From Halanaerobiales bacterium (GTDB lineage Bacteria; Bacillota_F; Halanaerobiia; DY22613), in contig JAGMES010000089.1 in the NCBI GenBank assembly GCA_023128035.1, forward strand, positions 1 through 17,545: a stretch of 17,545 nucleotides of DNA. Direction: 5' to 3'. Made by a program: the position numbers and the translations under genes. Below are positions 1-9,537 of the stretch, piece by piece; the first letter of the stretch is position 1; each line of letters starts with the position of its first letter. The notes beneath the pieces were generated by a model. It made no database searches and had not been told where the DNA came from. It saw only the letters and a list, made by a program, of their open reading frames with translations.

Positions 1-261
1 CCTTTTCTTTTTTAAAAAAATTATACAGCATTTTTCTTAATTTGTAAAGTTAATTTTTGGAATCGTGGAAATTATTATTTGTACATCCCTAAGTAATATT
101 TTCCCTCCCTCTTTAAAAATATCTTATGAAAAATTTTTATTACTCACATAATATAATACCACGCGAACATATTGTCAATATTTATTAACATATCTTTTTA
201 TTTTCAAAATTATTATTTTACACATTTTAATGTTTGAAATATATTTTCAATAATTTGTTAT
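1..261. other. AT-rich intergenic leader, no supported gene
   Basis: I see no convincing coding region here. The stretch lies beyond the terminator of the large lipoprotein operon. It contains a minus-strand promoter (150-178) and, further along the same strand, a GGAGGG-like purine tract near 103-112. The ATG at 86 after that tract hits a stop after three codons (MYK). A second ATG at 31 opens a frame that runs off the left edge (MLYNFFKKEK), but no good ribosome binding site precedes it. A minus-strand gene probably begins just outside the window. Confidence 0.5.
150..178 (-). promoter_or_regulatory. Sigma-A-type promoter pointing off the left edge
   Basis: The minus strand reads TTGACA (178-173), a 17-base spacer, then TATATT (155-150). 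The -35 box is perfect, the -10 box matches five of six, and the spacing is ideal. It lies downstream of the operon terminator, so it should drive an independent unit leaving the window at the left. Which gene it serves cannot be seen. Confidence 0.55.
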
Positions 262-290
262 AAAAAAAGATGGCCTCAATTGAGACCATC
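262..290 (-). terminator. Rho-independent terminator of the lipoprotein operon
   Basis: Read on the minus strand, arms GATGGTCTCAA and TTGAGGCCATC pair along their length with one T-G wobble and are followed by seven U residues (262-268). On the plus strand the same position would be a mismatch, which fixes the orientation. It begins 10 bases past the stop codon of the 1871-residue lipoprotein gene and is the only clear terminator in the left 8.4 kb, so it probably ends the whole three-gene transcript. Confidence 0.85.
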
Positions 291-300
291 TTATCAAACA

Positions 301-3300
301 TTACTTCCAGGACGGTGTATGATCATCGGCTGAGTTATAGGTAAGTCTAGTTAAGTTATAACCATTGTCATCCACCATATAAATGTCCTGTTTACCATTG
401 TGTTCCACTGTAAAGACTATCCAACCATCTGCTGTCCAAGATAAATCTATAACTTCTCCTCCATCAATAGAAGTTGCTCTTAAAACACCATCACCTTCAG
501 CATCATAGAGAGTACCATCATCTTGAACAATATAAATCTCCGCTTCACCATCTCGATCAGATAAAAATGCGACTTGTGTGCCATCTGGTGACCAGACAGG
601 TTTATAGTCATTATATACATTTGAAGTTACCTTTACCAAATCGAATGTTTGATAAATATCATCTACTCCATCAAATTCAACAGCGTAAAGCTCACCATCT
701 GAATCAAAAACTATTTTTGGTGTACCTATCCCTGGTGACCATTGTGCATTAGCTGGATTATTTATATTTGCGTCAATACTTGTAACATTTTCTTCAATTC
801 CACCACCAAAATCAATTATCCAAATTTGATTTAATGCTTCGAATGCTATCTTATTACCATCCGCTGAAACAATTGGATTAGAAATACTCTTCAAAATATT
901 GCCAGAAACAAAAGTAAACACTGGACCTTCTAAATCTGTTTTTCCAAAGTTTATAGCCATCAAATCGAAGCGGTCTGATTTATTCTTATTACTAAGAAAT
1001 AGAATTTTGCTTCCATCTTGTGACCAGCGTGGTGAAATTTCCTTTGTTTCACTAAAAGTAACCCTGATTACTTCATTATTCACAGTATTGGCATAAGCAT
1101 AATAGATATCATGGTTACCGTATTCATCTATTCCTTCGAAGAGAATCTTCTCTCCATCTGGCGACCATTGTGGATTTATTTCGATTAGATTATTATCCGT
1201 AATTCTGTTAACATGATTTGTAACAGAGCTCAAGATAACAATCTCACCAGTCAACTTATATCTTTCTGAAATAAAGACTAAGTCACTTACAAGATTTACT
1301 TTATCAAAATTAGCGGTAATAGTTTTATTACTATTCATTGTGAAGGAATTTGGATTAATACCACCAGTACCGCCAGGAATCTCACCTATCCAGTCTGTAA
1401 AAATCCAACCATCCTCCGGTGTTGCAGTGATAGTGACATCTGTACCAAGTTCATATTTTGATAAGTCTGGATCTCTCTCTACAAAACCTTCACCCGTTTC
1501 AAATAATACATCGAGAGTATACGTTGGATTCACTACTGTAAACTCTATATCTCGACTTACAGGACCTCCCTGTCCACCATCAGAATCTGCCTTAACACGA
1601 AGAATATAATTACCTAGAATTGGTATATTACTAGTACTAATCTCCCTCTGTTTGCTAGTAGTGCTACCTATAGGAAGCTGAGGAACATCATCTGTACCTG
1701 GTGAGAAGATAAGTTCTTGATTATCTTTCCCTATAATTTCCCAACTAATAGTAAAAGTACTAGCAGGCACATTACCTGTGTTTACTACCTGAACATTTGC
1801 AATCTCAGAACTTCCCTTTTCAACAAGCGATTCGAAATCGAGAGATGCTATCGCCAATCTTGGGCCAACAACTTTAATCAGAACCGTCTCTGTAGCTACT
1901 GCACCATTAGCCTCAGCCATAAACTGTACAGAATGCTCACCGATATCAGCTAATTCTGGTGTCCAGGAGAAATATCCTGTTGCGTTAATAAAACTTGCTC
2001 CTTCTGGAATATTGATAATATTATATACAATTGGATCACCATCATCATCGGTTGCTTTTATACTGAAATCAAATGGCACACCTACCAATACCTCCCTATC
2101 ACCAATCGGATCTAAATCAGGTTTTCGGTCAACATTTAGAACTGTAACCCTAATATTCTGTGTTACAGTATTCGCGCCATCACCATCATCATCATTAAGA
2201 TAGAATGTGGCAGTAAATGTTCTAGATAAACCATCTATCCTTTTAACACTATCAAAAGTCGAAGTATAACTAAAAATAGAAGTGAATTCATCAAAATATG
2301 GCTTCAATTCTCCATATGCTTCAAGTGTAAGTGCTTCCTTATCTAAATCTCTAGTTTTAACCACAAAATCAACAGTTTCACCTTCATTAATCGTCCATTC
2401 TTCCCACTCCTCAACATCCACGAATTCTGGATCATGTGGGACATCGTTTACTGTAATATGAATCTTCTTCCTATCACTATTACCATTAGCGTTCGCAGAA
2501 ACTATGAACTCATGTTCACCTAGATGATCTGCTGTTGGTGTCCAATCAAATTGACCCGCTGTTGTATTAAACTGAGCCTCAGCAGGCTCTGTATCAATAC
2601 TGTAGGAGATTAGGTCTCCATCTTCATCTAAAGCGATGATCTCAAAAAATATTCTATTATATTCATCTACAATAATCGGTAAAGCATTCTCCGGATCATC
2701 ATCTGGATCAATCGCTAGTTTGTTTATCTCAGTGATCACAGGTAAACGATCGACATTTTCAATATGAATCAAAATAGTGTCATCAACCTGAAGACCAGGC
2801 TCATCTTCAACAACAAAACTCATAGAATAATCTCCAGCATCATCATAAGTGGTTTCCCAATAGAAGACTTGAGTATCCTTATTAAAATACCTTGCCAAAT
2901 CTCCTTGAGCTTCATATGTGATCATATCACCATCTGGATCATTTGCTTCCACCGTAAACTGAAGAATCTCTGTCTCGTTAACCGATTTGTTTCCAACAGG
3001 TGTAGTAAATCCTGGTGGTCTATTTACATGATTAACGATAATTGAAATTGTCTCCGATGTCTGGAACATTCCATCATCTGCAGTGAAGATCATAGTATAA
3101 GCACCTGCATCATCATACGTTGGTGTCCAGCTGAAAGTAAACGTATCAGGGTTATAATGTTCTGTCAAATCCCCCTCAACAGTATATATCAAATGATCAC
3201 GATCTCGATCAATCGCAGGAACCATAAACTCCAATAGTTGATCTTCATCAACTTCCTGACCTCCAATTGCTAGTTCAGGAGCAAATTCTACATTATTGAT

Positions 3301-5916
3301 AGTAATCGTAATTGTTTCGGGAACACTGTAATACCCATTAGCTAATGCTTTAAATGAGACTACCCGTTCACCGATATCATCAATATTTGGAATCCAATTA
3401 AATTCACCTGTTTCACTGTTCAATTCTCCTGCTGTTGGCATATTAAATCCACTATAGGTTATCTCTTCACCATCTTCATCTGTTGCTCTTAATCTAAAGG
3501 TTAGTAGACTATACTCATCTACCACTTTATCACCAACTACTTCTAAGACAGGTGGACGATCAACATTATTGACAGTTATAATAATTGATTCAGTTGCAGT
3601 TAAATCACCATCATCAGCTACAAAAGTAATACTATATACTCCAGCATCAAAATAACCTGTCTGCCAATCAAAGACCTGTGTCTCAGAATCAAAACGGTCA
3701 ATTTCCTGGCCTTGCGCTGTAAAGATTAAATTGTCACCATCAGGATCTGATGCTGTTATACTAAAGGTTAATTGTTCAGTCTCGTTTAAAGTTTTATTAC
3801 CAACATAGTCCATCACTGGTGTACGATTTACATTCTTAACTTCAATAGTTACATTTTCACTAACGCTCAAATCACCATCTGTTACAATAATCGTTAATGA
3901 ATAATTACCTGAATCATCATAAGTAGGTGTCCAGTTAAATGTGCGACTGCTTTGATCAAATTGCTCAGCAAAGTCACCCTCTGCAGTATAAATTAAAGCA
4001 TCTCCATCTGGATCACTACCCAAAACTTCAAAGTTAAGATTTTGAGTCTCGTTTGTTGTAACTGTCCCTATGTGTTCTAAAACTGGAGGTCGATTAACAT
4101 TATTAACTGTAATCGTTATAGTATCAGTTTCAACAACCTGACCATCACTTACTTCAAAAGTTATAGAATAAACCCCTGCATGGTCATATGTTGGAGTCCA
4201 GGTGAATGTATGCGTATCAGGATCAAATTGTTCTGCAAAATCACCTTCTGCACTATAATACAACATATCTCCATCAGGATCACTAGCTCTTAAGACAAAA
4301 GATAGCTCTTCGTCTTCATTTACAACTTTATCACCAGGTGAATAAATATGTGGTGGATCATTTTTATAAAAATCATACATCGTCACTACTCCACGGCCCC
4401 TTAGTTCTCTTAAAACTTCCCAATTCGGAGTATTAGGAGCAACGTCCAGTGGTTCATTTCTCATTAAAGTGATTTCTTTAAGGTTAACCAGATTAAGTAA
4501 AACACTTATATCTGTGAGTTGATTATCATGTAGATGTAACTTCTCTAAGTTGGTCAATTTAGCTAAAGCATCAATATTTTCAATCAGATTACCACTTAGA
4601 TCTAACTCTGTTAACATTGTTAATTCAGCAAGATCTTCAATACTCACAAAATTATTTTTTGACAGATCAAGTTTTTCAAGTGTAATCATACCTGTCAAAT
4701 AATGTAGATCATCGATCTGATTATTAGATAAGTTTAGCTCTAAAAGAGATTCTTCCCATAACCATTCGAGTCCACTTAAGTCAGTCATATAATCATTTGC
4801 CATATTTAACTTTTCTAGATTTCTTAAGTAAAATAAAACATCAATATCACCAATCTGATTCCCACTTAAATCTAGTTCTTTGAGTGCCATCAATTTCTCT
4901 AAATCATCAACATTTGTAAGCTGATTTTCGTTCAGCGACAATATCTCCAGAGTAGTAATGTCCTTTATAGGAGAAATATCACTGATCTCATTTGCTCCCA
5001 ATCTAAGTTCAGTTAAATTAGTATCAGTTAAATAAACCATATCATCTAGATTAACAAGATAATTTTTACTAAGATCAAGGACTTTTATATTTGGTAATAA
5101 AATCAATGCATTGATTTTATTAATTTTATTAAAACTTAAGTTTAGAATTTCTAATTTTATCAAATTCGCTAACTGATGAATATCGCTGATATCTGTTAAG
5201 GTTAAATTTAAATTCGTCAAGGTAGTCAAGAATTCTATTCCATCCAAAGATCCAATCTTTGAAATAGATGCATCTAAAGTTGTTAAACTTCTAACATCTG
5301 CTGTTGTTATCGCTCCATATGGTTTGTTCAGAGCAACACGCACAGCCTCTTCAAGATTTGCATCAGCAAAAATTATTACTTTAGGTTCCTGTAAAAAGAC
5401 AGCAGTAATCTCTTTATTGCTATCTACAATAACCACTTTAGGATCGTCATGGTCTGCTACATCACCTTCCCAGTGGCTAAAACTCCAACCTGCTGCAGGG
5501 GCTGGGGTTAAAGTGATCTTCGTTCCAATTGGAAATGTATTTTCTTCAGGATAAACAAGAACAGAACCTTGTCCAGAAGTTGTCACAGTTATTACTCCAA
5601 CCATAGATCCTGTAAAGTTAATATTTGTTGCTGCTTGAGTTACTTTTTCACTCGTTTTCTTAAAACCCCAACCTTCTTTCTTTGGAGTAATTGTTGTTGT
5701 TCCTTTAGCCTTTAAAATCGTCCAATTACCTTTAGTATTTGTGGAAGTAATCTCTGTACTCCCACCCGAAGTTACAATCTTAACTCCTTCAATTGGATTT
5801 CCACTCTCATCGGTGACCTTTCCTGAAATGGTATAAGTACCGATTATGCATCCACTCAATAATAATGCCAATCCGATGAGAAAAACACTACTTATCAGGA
5901 AACTCTTCTTTCCCAT
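301..5916 (-). CDS. Giant multidomain lipoprotein (LRR, Ig/cadherin-like, PD40 propeller)
   Basis: This is an 1871-residue predicted surface lipoprotein, probably an adhesin or binding scaffold; no enzymatic domain is recognised. The signal peptide ends in lipobox LLSGC with lipidated Cys23. In order: a carboxypeptidase-regulatory-like beta-sandwich (about 28-104), an InlB B-type repeat (107-175, GWSFSHWEGDV), 22-residue leucine-rich repeats (about 185-510), nine Ig/cadherin-like modules of about 90 residues (about 520-1350) marked by xDPDGD and WTPTYDxAG motifs, a CARDB-like module (about 1353-1460), a second InlB-like repeat (about 1463-1540), and a TolB/WD40-like PD40 propeller (about 1543-1871; blades with WSPDGxxIxF). 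GAAGGAGGGG lies about 8 bases before the ATG, supporting this start. It is last in an operon and a paralogue of the upstream LRR lipoprotein. Acidic DPDGD loops suggest calcium binding. The architecture is clear; ligand and role are unknown. Confidence 0.9.
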   Translation of the reverse strand: MGKKSFLISSVFLIGLALLLSGCIIGTYTISGKVTDESGNPIEGVKIVTSGGSTEITSTNTKGNWTILKAKGTTTITPKKEGWGFKKTSEKVTQAATNINFTGSMVGVITVTTSGQGSVLVYPEENTFPIGTKITLTPAPAAGWSFSHWEGDVADHDDPKVVIVDSNKEITAVFLQEPKVIIFADANLEEAVRVALNKPYGAITTADVRSLTTLDASISKIGSLDGIEFLTTLTNLNLTLTDISDIHQLANLIKLEILNLSFNKINKINALILLPNIKVLDLSKNYLVNLDDMVYLTDTNLTELRLGANEISDISPIKDITTLEILSLNENQLTNVDDLEKLMALKELDLSGNQIGDIDVLFYLRNLEKLNMANDYMTDLSGLEWLWEESLLELNLSNNQIDDLHYLTGMITLEKLDLSKNNFVSIEDLAELTMLTELDLSGNLIENIDALAKLTNLEKLHLHDNQLTDISVLLNLVNLKEITLMRNEPLDVAPNTPNWEVLRELRGRGVVTMYDFYKNDPPHIYSPGDKVVNEDEELSFVLRASDPDGDMLYYSAEGDFAEQFDPDTHTFTWTPTYDHAGVYSITFEVSDGQVVETDTITITVNNVNRPPVLEHIGTVTTNETQNLNFEVLGSDPDGDALIYTAEGDFAEQFDQSSRTFNWTPTYDDSGNYSLTIIVTDGDLSVSENVTIEVKNVNRTPVMDYVGNKTLNETEQLTFSITASDPDGDNLIFTAQGQEIDRFDSETQVFDWQTGYFDAGVYSITFVADDGDLTATESIIITVNNVDRPPVLEVVGDKVVDEYSLLTFRLRATDEDGEEITYSGFNMPTAGELNSETGEFNWIPNIDDIGERVVSFKALANGYYSVPETITITINNVEFAPELAIGGQEVDEDQLLEFMVPAIDRDRDHLIYTVEGDLTEHYNPDTFTFSWTPTYDDAGAYTMIFTADDGMFQTSETISIIVNHVNRPPGFTTPVGNKSVNETEILQFTVEANDPDGDMITYEAQGDLARYFNKDTQVFYWETTYDDAGDYSMSFVVEDEPGLQVDDTILIHIENVDRLPVITEINKLAIDPDDDPENALPIIVDEYNRIFFEIIALDEDGDLISYSIDTEPAEAQFNTTAGQFDWTPTADHLGEHEFIVSANANGNSDRKKIHITVNDVPHDPEFVDVEEWEEWTINEGETVDFVVKTRDLDKEALTLEAYGELKPYFDEFTSIFSYTSTFDSVKRIDGLSRTFTATFYLNDDDGDGANTVTQNIRVTVLNVDRKPDLDPIGDREVLVGVPFDFSIKATDDDGDPIVYNIINIPEGASFINATGYFSWTPELADIGEHSVQFMAEANGAVATETVLIKVVGPRLAIASLDFESLVEKGSSEIANVQVVNTGNVPASTFTISWEIIGKDNQELIFSPGTDDVPQLPIGSTTSKQREISTSNIPILGNYILRVKADSDGGQGGPVSRDIEFTVVNPTYTLDVLFETGEGFVERDPDLSKYELGTDVTITATPEDGWIFTDWIGEIPGGTGGINPNSFTMNSNKTITANFDKVNLVSDLVFISERYKLTGEIVILSSVTNHVNRITDNNLIEINPQWSPDGEKILFEGIDEYGNHDIYYAYANTVNNEVIRVTFSETKEISPRWSQDGSKILFLSNKNKSDRFDLMAINFGKTDLEGPVFTFVSGNILKSISNPIVSADGNKIAFEALNQIWIIDFGGGIEENVTSIDANINNPANAQWSPGIGTPKIVFDSDGELYAVEFDGVDDIYQTFDLVKVTSNVYNDYKPVWSPDGTQVAFLSDRDGEAEIYIVQDDGTLYDAEGDGVLRATSIDGGEVIDLSWTADGWIVFTVEHNGKQDIYMVDDNGYNLTRLTYNSADDHTPSWK

Positions 5917-5944
5917 ACAATTACCCCTCCTTCATTCAAATTAA

Positions 5945-7501
5945 TCAATATCGGACAATGACTCCACTTTCCTCTGAGAGAATTCTGATAACTTCATATG
6001 CCGGAGAACCAGGATATATCTCTAAATAGTTATCTCGTAAATTCACTTCCACTAAATTATCCAATTGAAGTAATATATCAATATTGGCAATATGATTATT
6101 ATGAAGATATAATCTCTCCAAATTTGTTAATCCAGCTAGATTATTAATATCTTCCACTAGATTACTGCTCAAGTTTAATTCCTTTACTGAAGACATTCCA
6201 TAGAATACACCCACATCGAGAATTTGGTTATTTGCTAAATTTATCGACTCTACATAATTTAACCCGTACAAATTATCAATATCATTAATTTGATTTCCCT
6301 CAAGATTTAATTCTCTCAAAGGTGCACTCCAGAGCCAGGCTAAATCATCCATATCATCCAACTCATTGTTGCTTAAGTCTAATTTCGTTAGATATTGAAG
6401 ATCAAAATCTTCTAAAACAGTAATATCTGATATCTGATTTCCACCAATGTTCAGTTCTGTCAATAAAGTCATCTCAGAAAGAAGAGTTATATCACTTATC
6501 TGATTATCATTCAATTGCAATGTTTCAAGAGATTTAAATCCTGCTAAAGCTGATAAATCTTCAATTTCATTACCACTAAGATTTAAGTTCGTTAAATCCC
6601 TTTCCCAGAGCCAAATCAGAGAATCAATATCAGAAATCTGATTGTTGCTAAGATCAAGATCTATAAGTTTAGTCATCTCAAATAAAGGACTAATATCTGT
6701 AATAGCATTTGAACTTAAATTTAAGGTTTCTAAATTCGTCAATCGAAGTAAATAGCTAATGTCACTAATGCTTGTTGTATTTAGATTCAATAAGGTCAAA
6801 GCAATTACGTATTGAATACCTTCCAATGTTTCAATTTCCATAAATGAAGCATCCAGATCATATAATTCATCAACATCATATGAATTAAGCATACCTGTTG
6901 GTTTCCCAATTACCTCACGTACACTTTTATCAAGGTTTGGATCTACAATTGTAAAACCAGGAACCCAAAAAATTGCTTTAATTTCTTTATCACCATTCAT
7001 AGTTAAAGTGAGTGGATTCTCTTCACCACTTAAATCTCCATCCCAATGGCTAAATTCCCACAATTCTCCTACAGGAGTGGCTGTCAATGTAACCTCAGTT
7101 TCTCTTGGATAAGTATCCATTGCAGGATTAGCAGAAACACTACCGCTTCCATATTTATTAATTTTTAGAGAAAATGTTTCATTTTCATTGGTAAATAATA
7201 CTTGAATATCTAAGTCTCCATCTAGAGAAACTGTAACTGGATTTGTTTCCCCGTTTACACCACCCTGCCAACCTCCAAAACTCCAACCTTCTACAGGAGT
7301 TGCAGTCAGAGTGACTTCTGTTCCCATGACATAGTAAGATTGATCCGGCTCTCTCTTAACCGTTCCAGATCCATCTTTGGTAATAGTCAATTTTTTTCGC
7401 TGTAGTACATCGGTTTCGCTCCATGTACAACCAGCTAAAAGGCTAATGAAAACAATTAATACAATTGAATAATATTTTTTACCAGATTTTATCAACGTCA
7501 T
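5945..7501 (-). CDS. LRR lipoprotein with two InlB-like repeats
   Basis: This is a predicted surface lipoprotein of up to 518 residues, likely mediating protein-protein contact outside the cell. The signal peptide ends in LLAGC (Cys25). Two InlB B-type repeats follow (about 37-104 and 109-179; VTLTATPVEGWSFGGW), then leucine-rich repeats of mainly 22 residues to the C terminus (about 185-512), with no further domain. It shares the block around LDASxxxI..LxGI and the LRR style with the downstream giant lipoprotein, so the two look like paralogues, one of which gained Ig and propeller modules. Start choice is uncertain: AAAGGGGGG abuts the ATG at 7501 with no spacer, so the TTG at codon 3 (7495), six bases downstream of that tract, may be the real start; the lipobox is kept either way. 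A 28-bp gap to the next gene suggests co-transcription. Confidence 0.88.
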   Translation of the reverse strand: MTLIKSGKKYYSIVLIVFISLLAGCTWSETDVLQRKKLTITKDGSGTVKREPDQSYYVMGTEVTLTATPVEGWSFGGWQGGVNGETNPVTVSLDGDLDIQVLFTNENETFSLKINKYGSGSVSANPAMDTYPRETEVTLTATPVGELWEFSHWDGDLSGEENPLTLTMNGDKEIKAIFWVPGFTIVDPNLDKSVREVIGKPTGMLNSYDVDELYDLDASFMEIETLEGIQYVIALTLLNLNTTSISDISYLLRLTNLETLNLSSNAITDISPLFEMTKLIDLDLSNNQISDIDSLIWLWERDLTNLNLSGNEIEDLSALAGFKSLETLQLNDNQISDITLLSEMTLLTELNIGGNQISDITVLEDFDLQYLTKLDLSNNELDDMDDLAWLWSAPLRELNLEGNQINDIDNLYGLNYVESINLANNQILDVGVFYGMSSVKELNLSSNLVEDINNLAGLTNLERLYLHNNHIANIDILLQLDNLVEVNLRDNYLEIYPGSPAYEVIRILSEESGVIVRY

Positions 7502-7539
7502 CCCCCCTTTCTTATCTTTTTGCCTTACCTCTCATATAC

Positions 7540-8421
7540 CTAAATCTCAAAATCTAATCCAGCTCTTAAAGATTGTGCTCCACCATCAGCTTCTTTTTGA
7601 TATTCACCACGAATTCTAAAACCTTCACTAAATGCTTTTTCAATTTGAACTGAAATCCAATTTTTTCCGTTAGTTCTAATACCCATGTCACCAATTAACT
7701 TAAGTGTTGGAGTCATTTGAAATTCGACAATATTTTCAATATGAAGATTGGCAGGATTAAAATAACCAAACAGGATATAGTTTGTCTGTTCATTTACGAT
7801 ATGCTTATAAGCAGCTCTTAAATCAAGTTCACTTTTTGTGATATCATCAGTGAAAAATGTTTTCAGTTTAACTTGTAAAGAATTCTTTTCATCAGCTTGA
7901 TAAATAAATCCATTCTCTAAACGCATCCCAACTATTTTACTATCTAATAAGAAAAAGACTTGCCAATGATTATGTAAAGTTAAATTTTCATTGACTCTTT
8001 TATCTGTTAATATTTTCAAACCAGGAACATAAAAATCAGAAGGAATTTCTTCTGTTTCATACATCTGTAGCTGCCCAGTTATAATAAATCCGTTACGATC
8101 ACGTAATTTTTGACGGTAATTAACAATAACATTCTGATTACCCTGAGCATTGCTTAAATAACCATTTATCTCTCCATTCTTAAGAATTCCAAAATTAAAA
8201 CCTAATTCTAAATCAAGGCTATCCTTTACCATTTCACCAGCATAAAACTCCAGAAATTTTGTTTGAAAACTCATTTCCATCTGATTTAATTCCGTTTGAA
8301 TAGCTGCCTTTTCCATCATGTCATCCCAGTAATAAATGTCGCGAGCATATGTATCTGCAACAAATCCCAAAGTCAGTAAACAAATCACAAAACCTGTAAT
8401 AAATAATCCTCTTTTTTCCAT
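7540..8421 (-). CDS. Exported beta-rich protein, possible outer-membrane barrel
   Basis: This 293-residue protein has no family I can name. The N terminus is a Sec signal peptide with a hydrophobic core at about 6-21 and a likely cut after TYA (residue 26). The mature protein is built of alternating polar/hydrophobic strands separated by short turns (for example LELGFNFGILKNGEINGYL), with no hydrophobic helix. It ends in a final amphipathic strand, LRAGLDFEI. This pattern resembles an outer-membrane beta-barrel, which would fit a diderm Firmicute; a periplasmic beta protein is the alternative. GGGGAGGT lies about 7 bases before the ATG, so the start is firm. It is the first gene of the apparent operon with the two LRR lipoproteins, 38 bp before the next start. 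It may help anchor or export them, but that is only inferred from position. Confidence 0.75.
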   Translation of the reverse strand: MEKRGLFITGFVICLLTLGFVADTYARDIYYWDDMMEKAAIQTELNQMEMSFQTKFLEFYAGEMVKDSLDLELGFNFGILKNGEINGYLSNAQGNQNVIVNYRQKLRDRNGFIITGQLQMYETEEIPSDFYVPGLKILTDKRVNENLTLHNHWQVFFLLDSKIVGMRLENGFIYQADEKNSLQVKLKTFFTDDITKSELDLRAAYKHIVNEQTNYILFGYFNPANLHIENIVEFQMTPTLKLIGDMGIRTNGKNWISVQIEKAFSEGFRIRGEYQKEADGGAQSLRAGLDFEI

Positions 8422-8526
8422 TTAATAACCTCCCCGGTATATACACGATCGACCTCTAAAAAAAATAGATTACCTTACTTTTTCGACAGATAACTGATTA
8501 TTTCCTTCCTTTTTTGGTGATGAATA

Positions 8527-9411
8527 TCATTCACTTTTATCTAGAGATTTTTTCGCCATAATCGCAATAGATTCAGATTTTTCATGGTAAAGTGTTCCAG
8601 TAAGATCACTCCAGACCTCCTCTACAATAAAACCTGCTTTTTCCAATATTGGTGTAATAGTCTCAACTGAATAATAATGCTCCCAGATTCGGTATTGTTT
8701 TAAATTACCATCTTCTGTGATGACAATATATTGATCAAGATAAATTTCATCATCTGGATAATGAAAGACTTTGGAAAGCAGAAGATGAGGATTAGGATTC
8801 CAAAAACCACCATTTTGAAAACTCCAACTTTCCTGAATCTCCTTTGGATTATTTTTAGTAAAGAGATCAAATACTACTGTTCCTCCTGGCTTAAGTGCTC
8901 GATATATCTTTTTTAGTAAAAGATCACGATCTTCATCACATAACACGCCAAAATCACAATAAATAAGCGTTATAATATCAAAACGATCTTCAAAGTCCAT
9001 AGTTAAATAATTTTGATTGATATACTCAATAGACTGATTATTCTCCTTAGCCTGATTAACAGCATAGTTTATAGAGTTTTCCGATAAATCCATTCCTGTT
9101 ACATTCAGGCCATTTTGATAAAATCGAGTACAATAAAGCCCTGGACCACAGCCCAAATCCAAAATTTTCTCTCCACCTTTTACATTTAATCTCTTAACCA
9201 ACCACTCCACTGATTGATCAATAATACTATGTTTACGGCTGGCAGCATCCCATTCAGGATGTAAATGAGCGGCTAGCATCTGTTCTGAGATGTGTGGATC
9301 ATTCCAAAATAAAGCATTCCCTGGAGCGAAAATTTCTGGTTTTTCGGAAAGTTCTTTTATAAGATTTAAAGATAGTTTTCCGTTTTTTAAAAGATTCATT
9401 TTATTTAGCAT
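8527..9411 (-). CDS. Class I SAM-dependent methyltransferase
   Basis: This 294-residue enzyme transfers methyl from S-adenosylmethionine to an unknown small-molecule or macromolecular acceptor, in the cytoplasm. Motif I ILDLGCGPG is at 83-91, the acidic motif II GMDLS at 106-110, and the post-motif strand LKPGGTVVFDLF at 173-184. The N-terminal block FWNDPHISEQML..HP..DAASRKH is, from memory, typical of a group of clostridial methyltransferases annotated only as class I. The frame is open to an ATG at 9480, but AGGAGG (9418-9425 region) sits 7 bases before the ATG at 9411, so I take that as the start. A terminator at 9489-9521 separates it from the upstream polyferredoxin gene, so it should have its own promoter, which I could not identify. 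About 105 bp without a clear terminator separate it from the next gene downstream. Confidence 0.88.
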   Translation of the reverse strand: MLNKMNLLKNGKLSLNLIKELSEKPEIFAPGNALFWNDPHISEQMLAAHLHPEWDAASRKHSIIDQSVEWLVKRLNVKGGEKILDLGCGPGLYCTRFYQNGLNVTGMDLSENSINYAVNQAKENNQSIEYINQNYLTMDFEDRFDIITLIYCDFGVLCDEDRDLLLKKIYRALKPGGTVVFDLFTKNNPKEIQESWSFQNGGFWNPNPHLLLSKVFHYPDDEIYLDQYIVITEDGNLKQYRIWEHYYSVETITPILEKAGFIVEEVWSDLTGTLYHEKSESIAIMAKKSLDKSE

Positions 9412-9488
9412 ATTACAGCCTCCTGTATTTACAACATATATAGTGTTAATATTTCTCTTCTTTAAAGAATAAACCTTCATAAATAAGT

Positions 9489-9521
9489 AAAAAACCCCTC
9501 TTCACATAATGAAGAGAGGTT
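9489..9521 (-). terminator. Rho-independent terminator after the polyferredoxin gene
   Basis: On the minus strand a 12-bp stem (AACCTCTCTTCA with TGAAGAGGGGTT, one U-G wobble) closes a 5-base loop and runs into T residues (9489-9494). It lies 17 bases past the polyferredoxin stop codon, so it ends that transcript and insulates the methyltransferase gene. Confidence 0.85.
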
Positions 9522-9537
9522 ATCAAAATGGGGGGAA

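Noticed and set aside
1..31. Gene start MLYNFFKKEK running off the left edge
   Set aside because: Only ten codons are visible, there is no ribosome binding site at a proper distance, and the residues are what A/T runs give by chance.
2400..4380. Regularly spaced repeats that could suggest a CRISPR or minisatellite
   Set aside because: The spacing is about 280 bases, the copies diverge, and all are in frame as Ig/cadherin-like modules of the large lipoprotein.
474..5554. Plus-strand open frames of 60-93 codons opposite the large lipoprotein gene
   Set aside because: They have no ribosome sites or recognisable domains and lie antisense to strongly coding, domain-rich sequence.
8517..8534. Fur-box-like palindrome near the methyltransferase stop
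   Set aside because: Only short arms pair (ATGA and TCAT around three bases), it overlaps the end of the methyltransferase gene, and no promoter is visible next to it.
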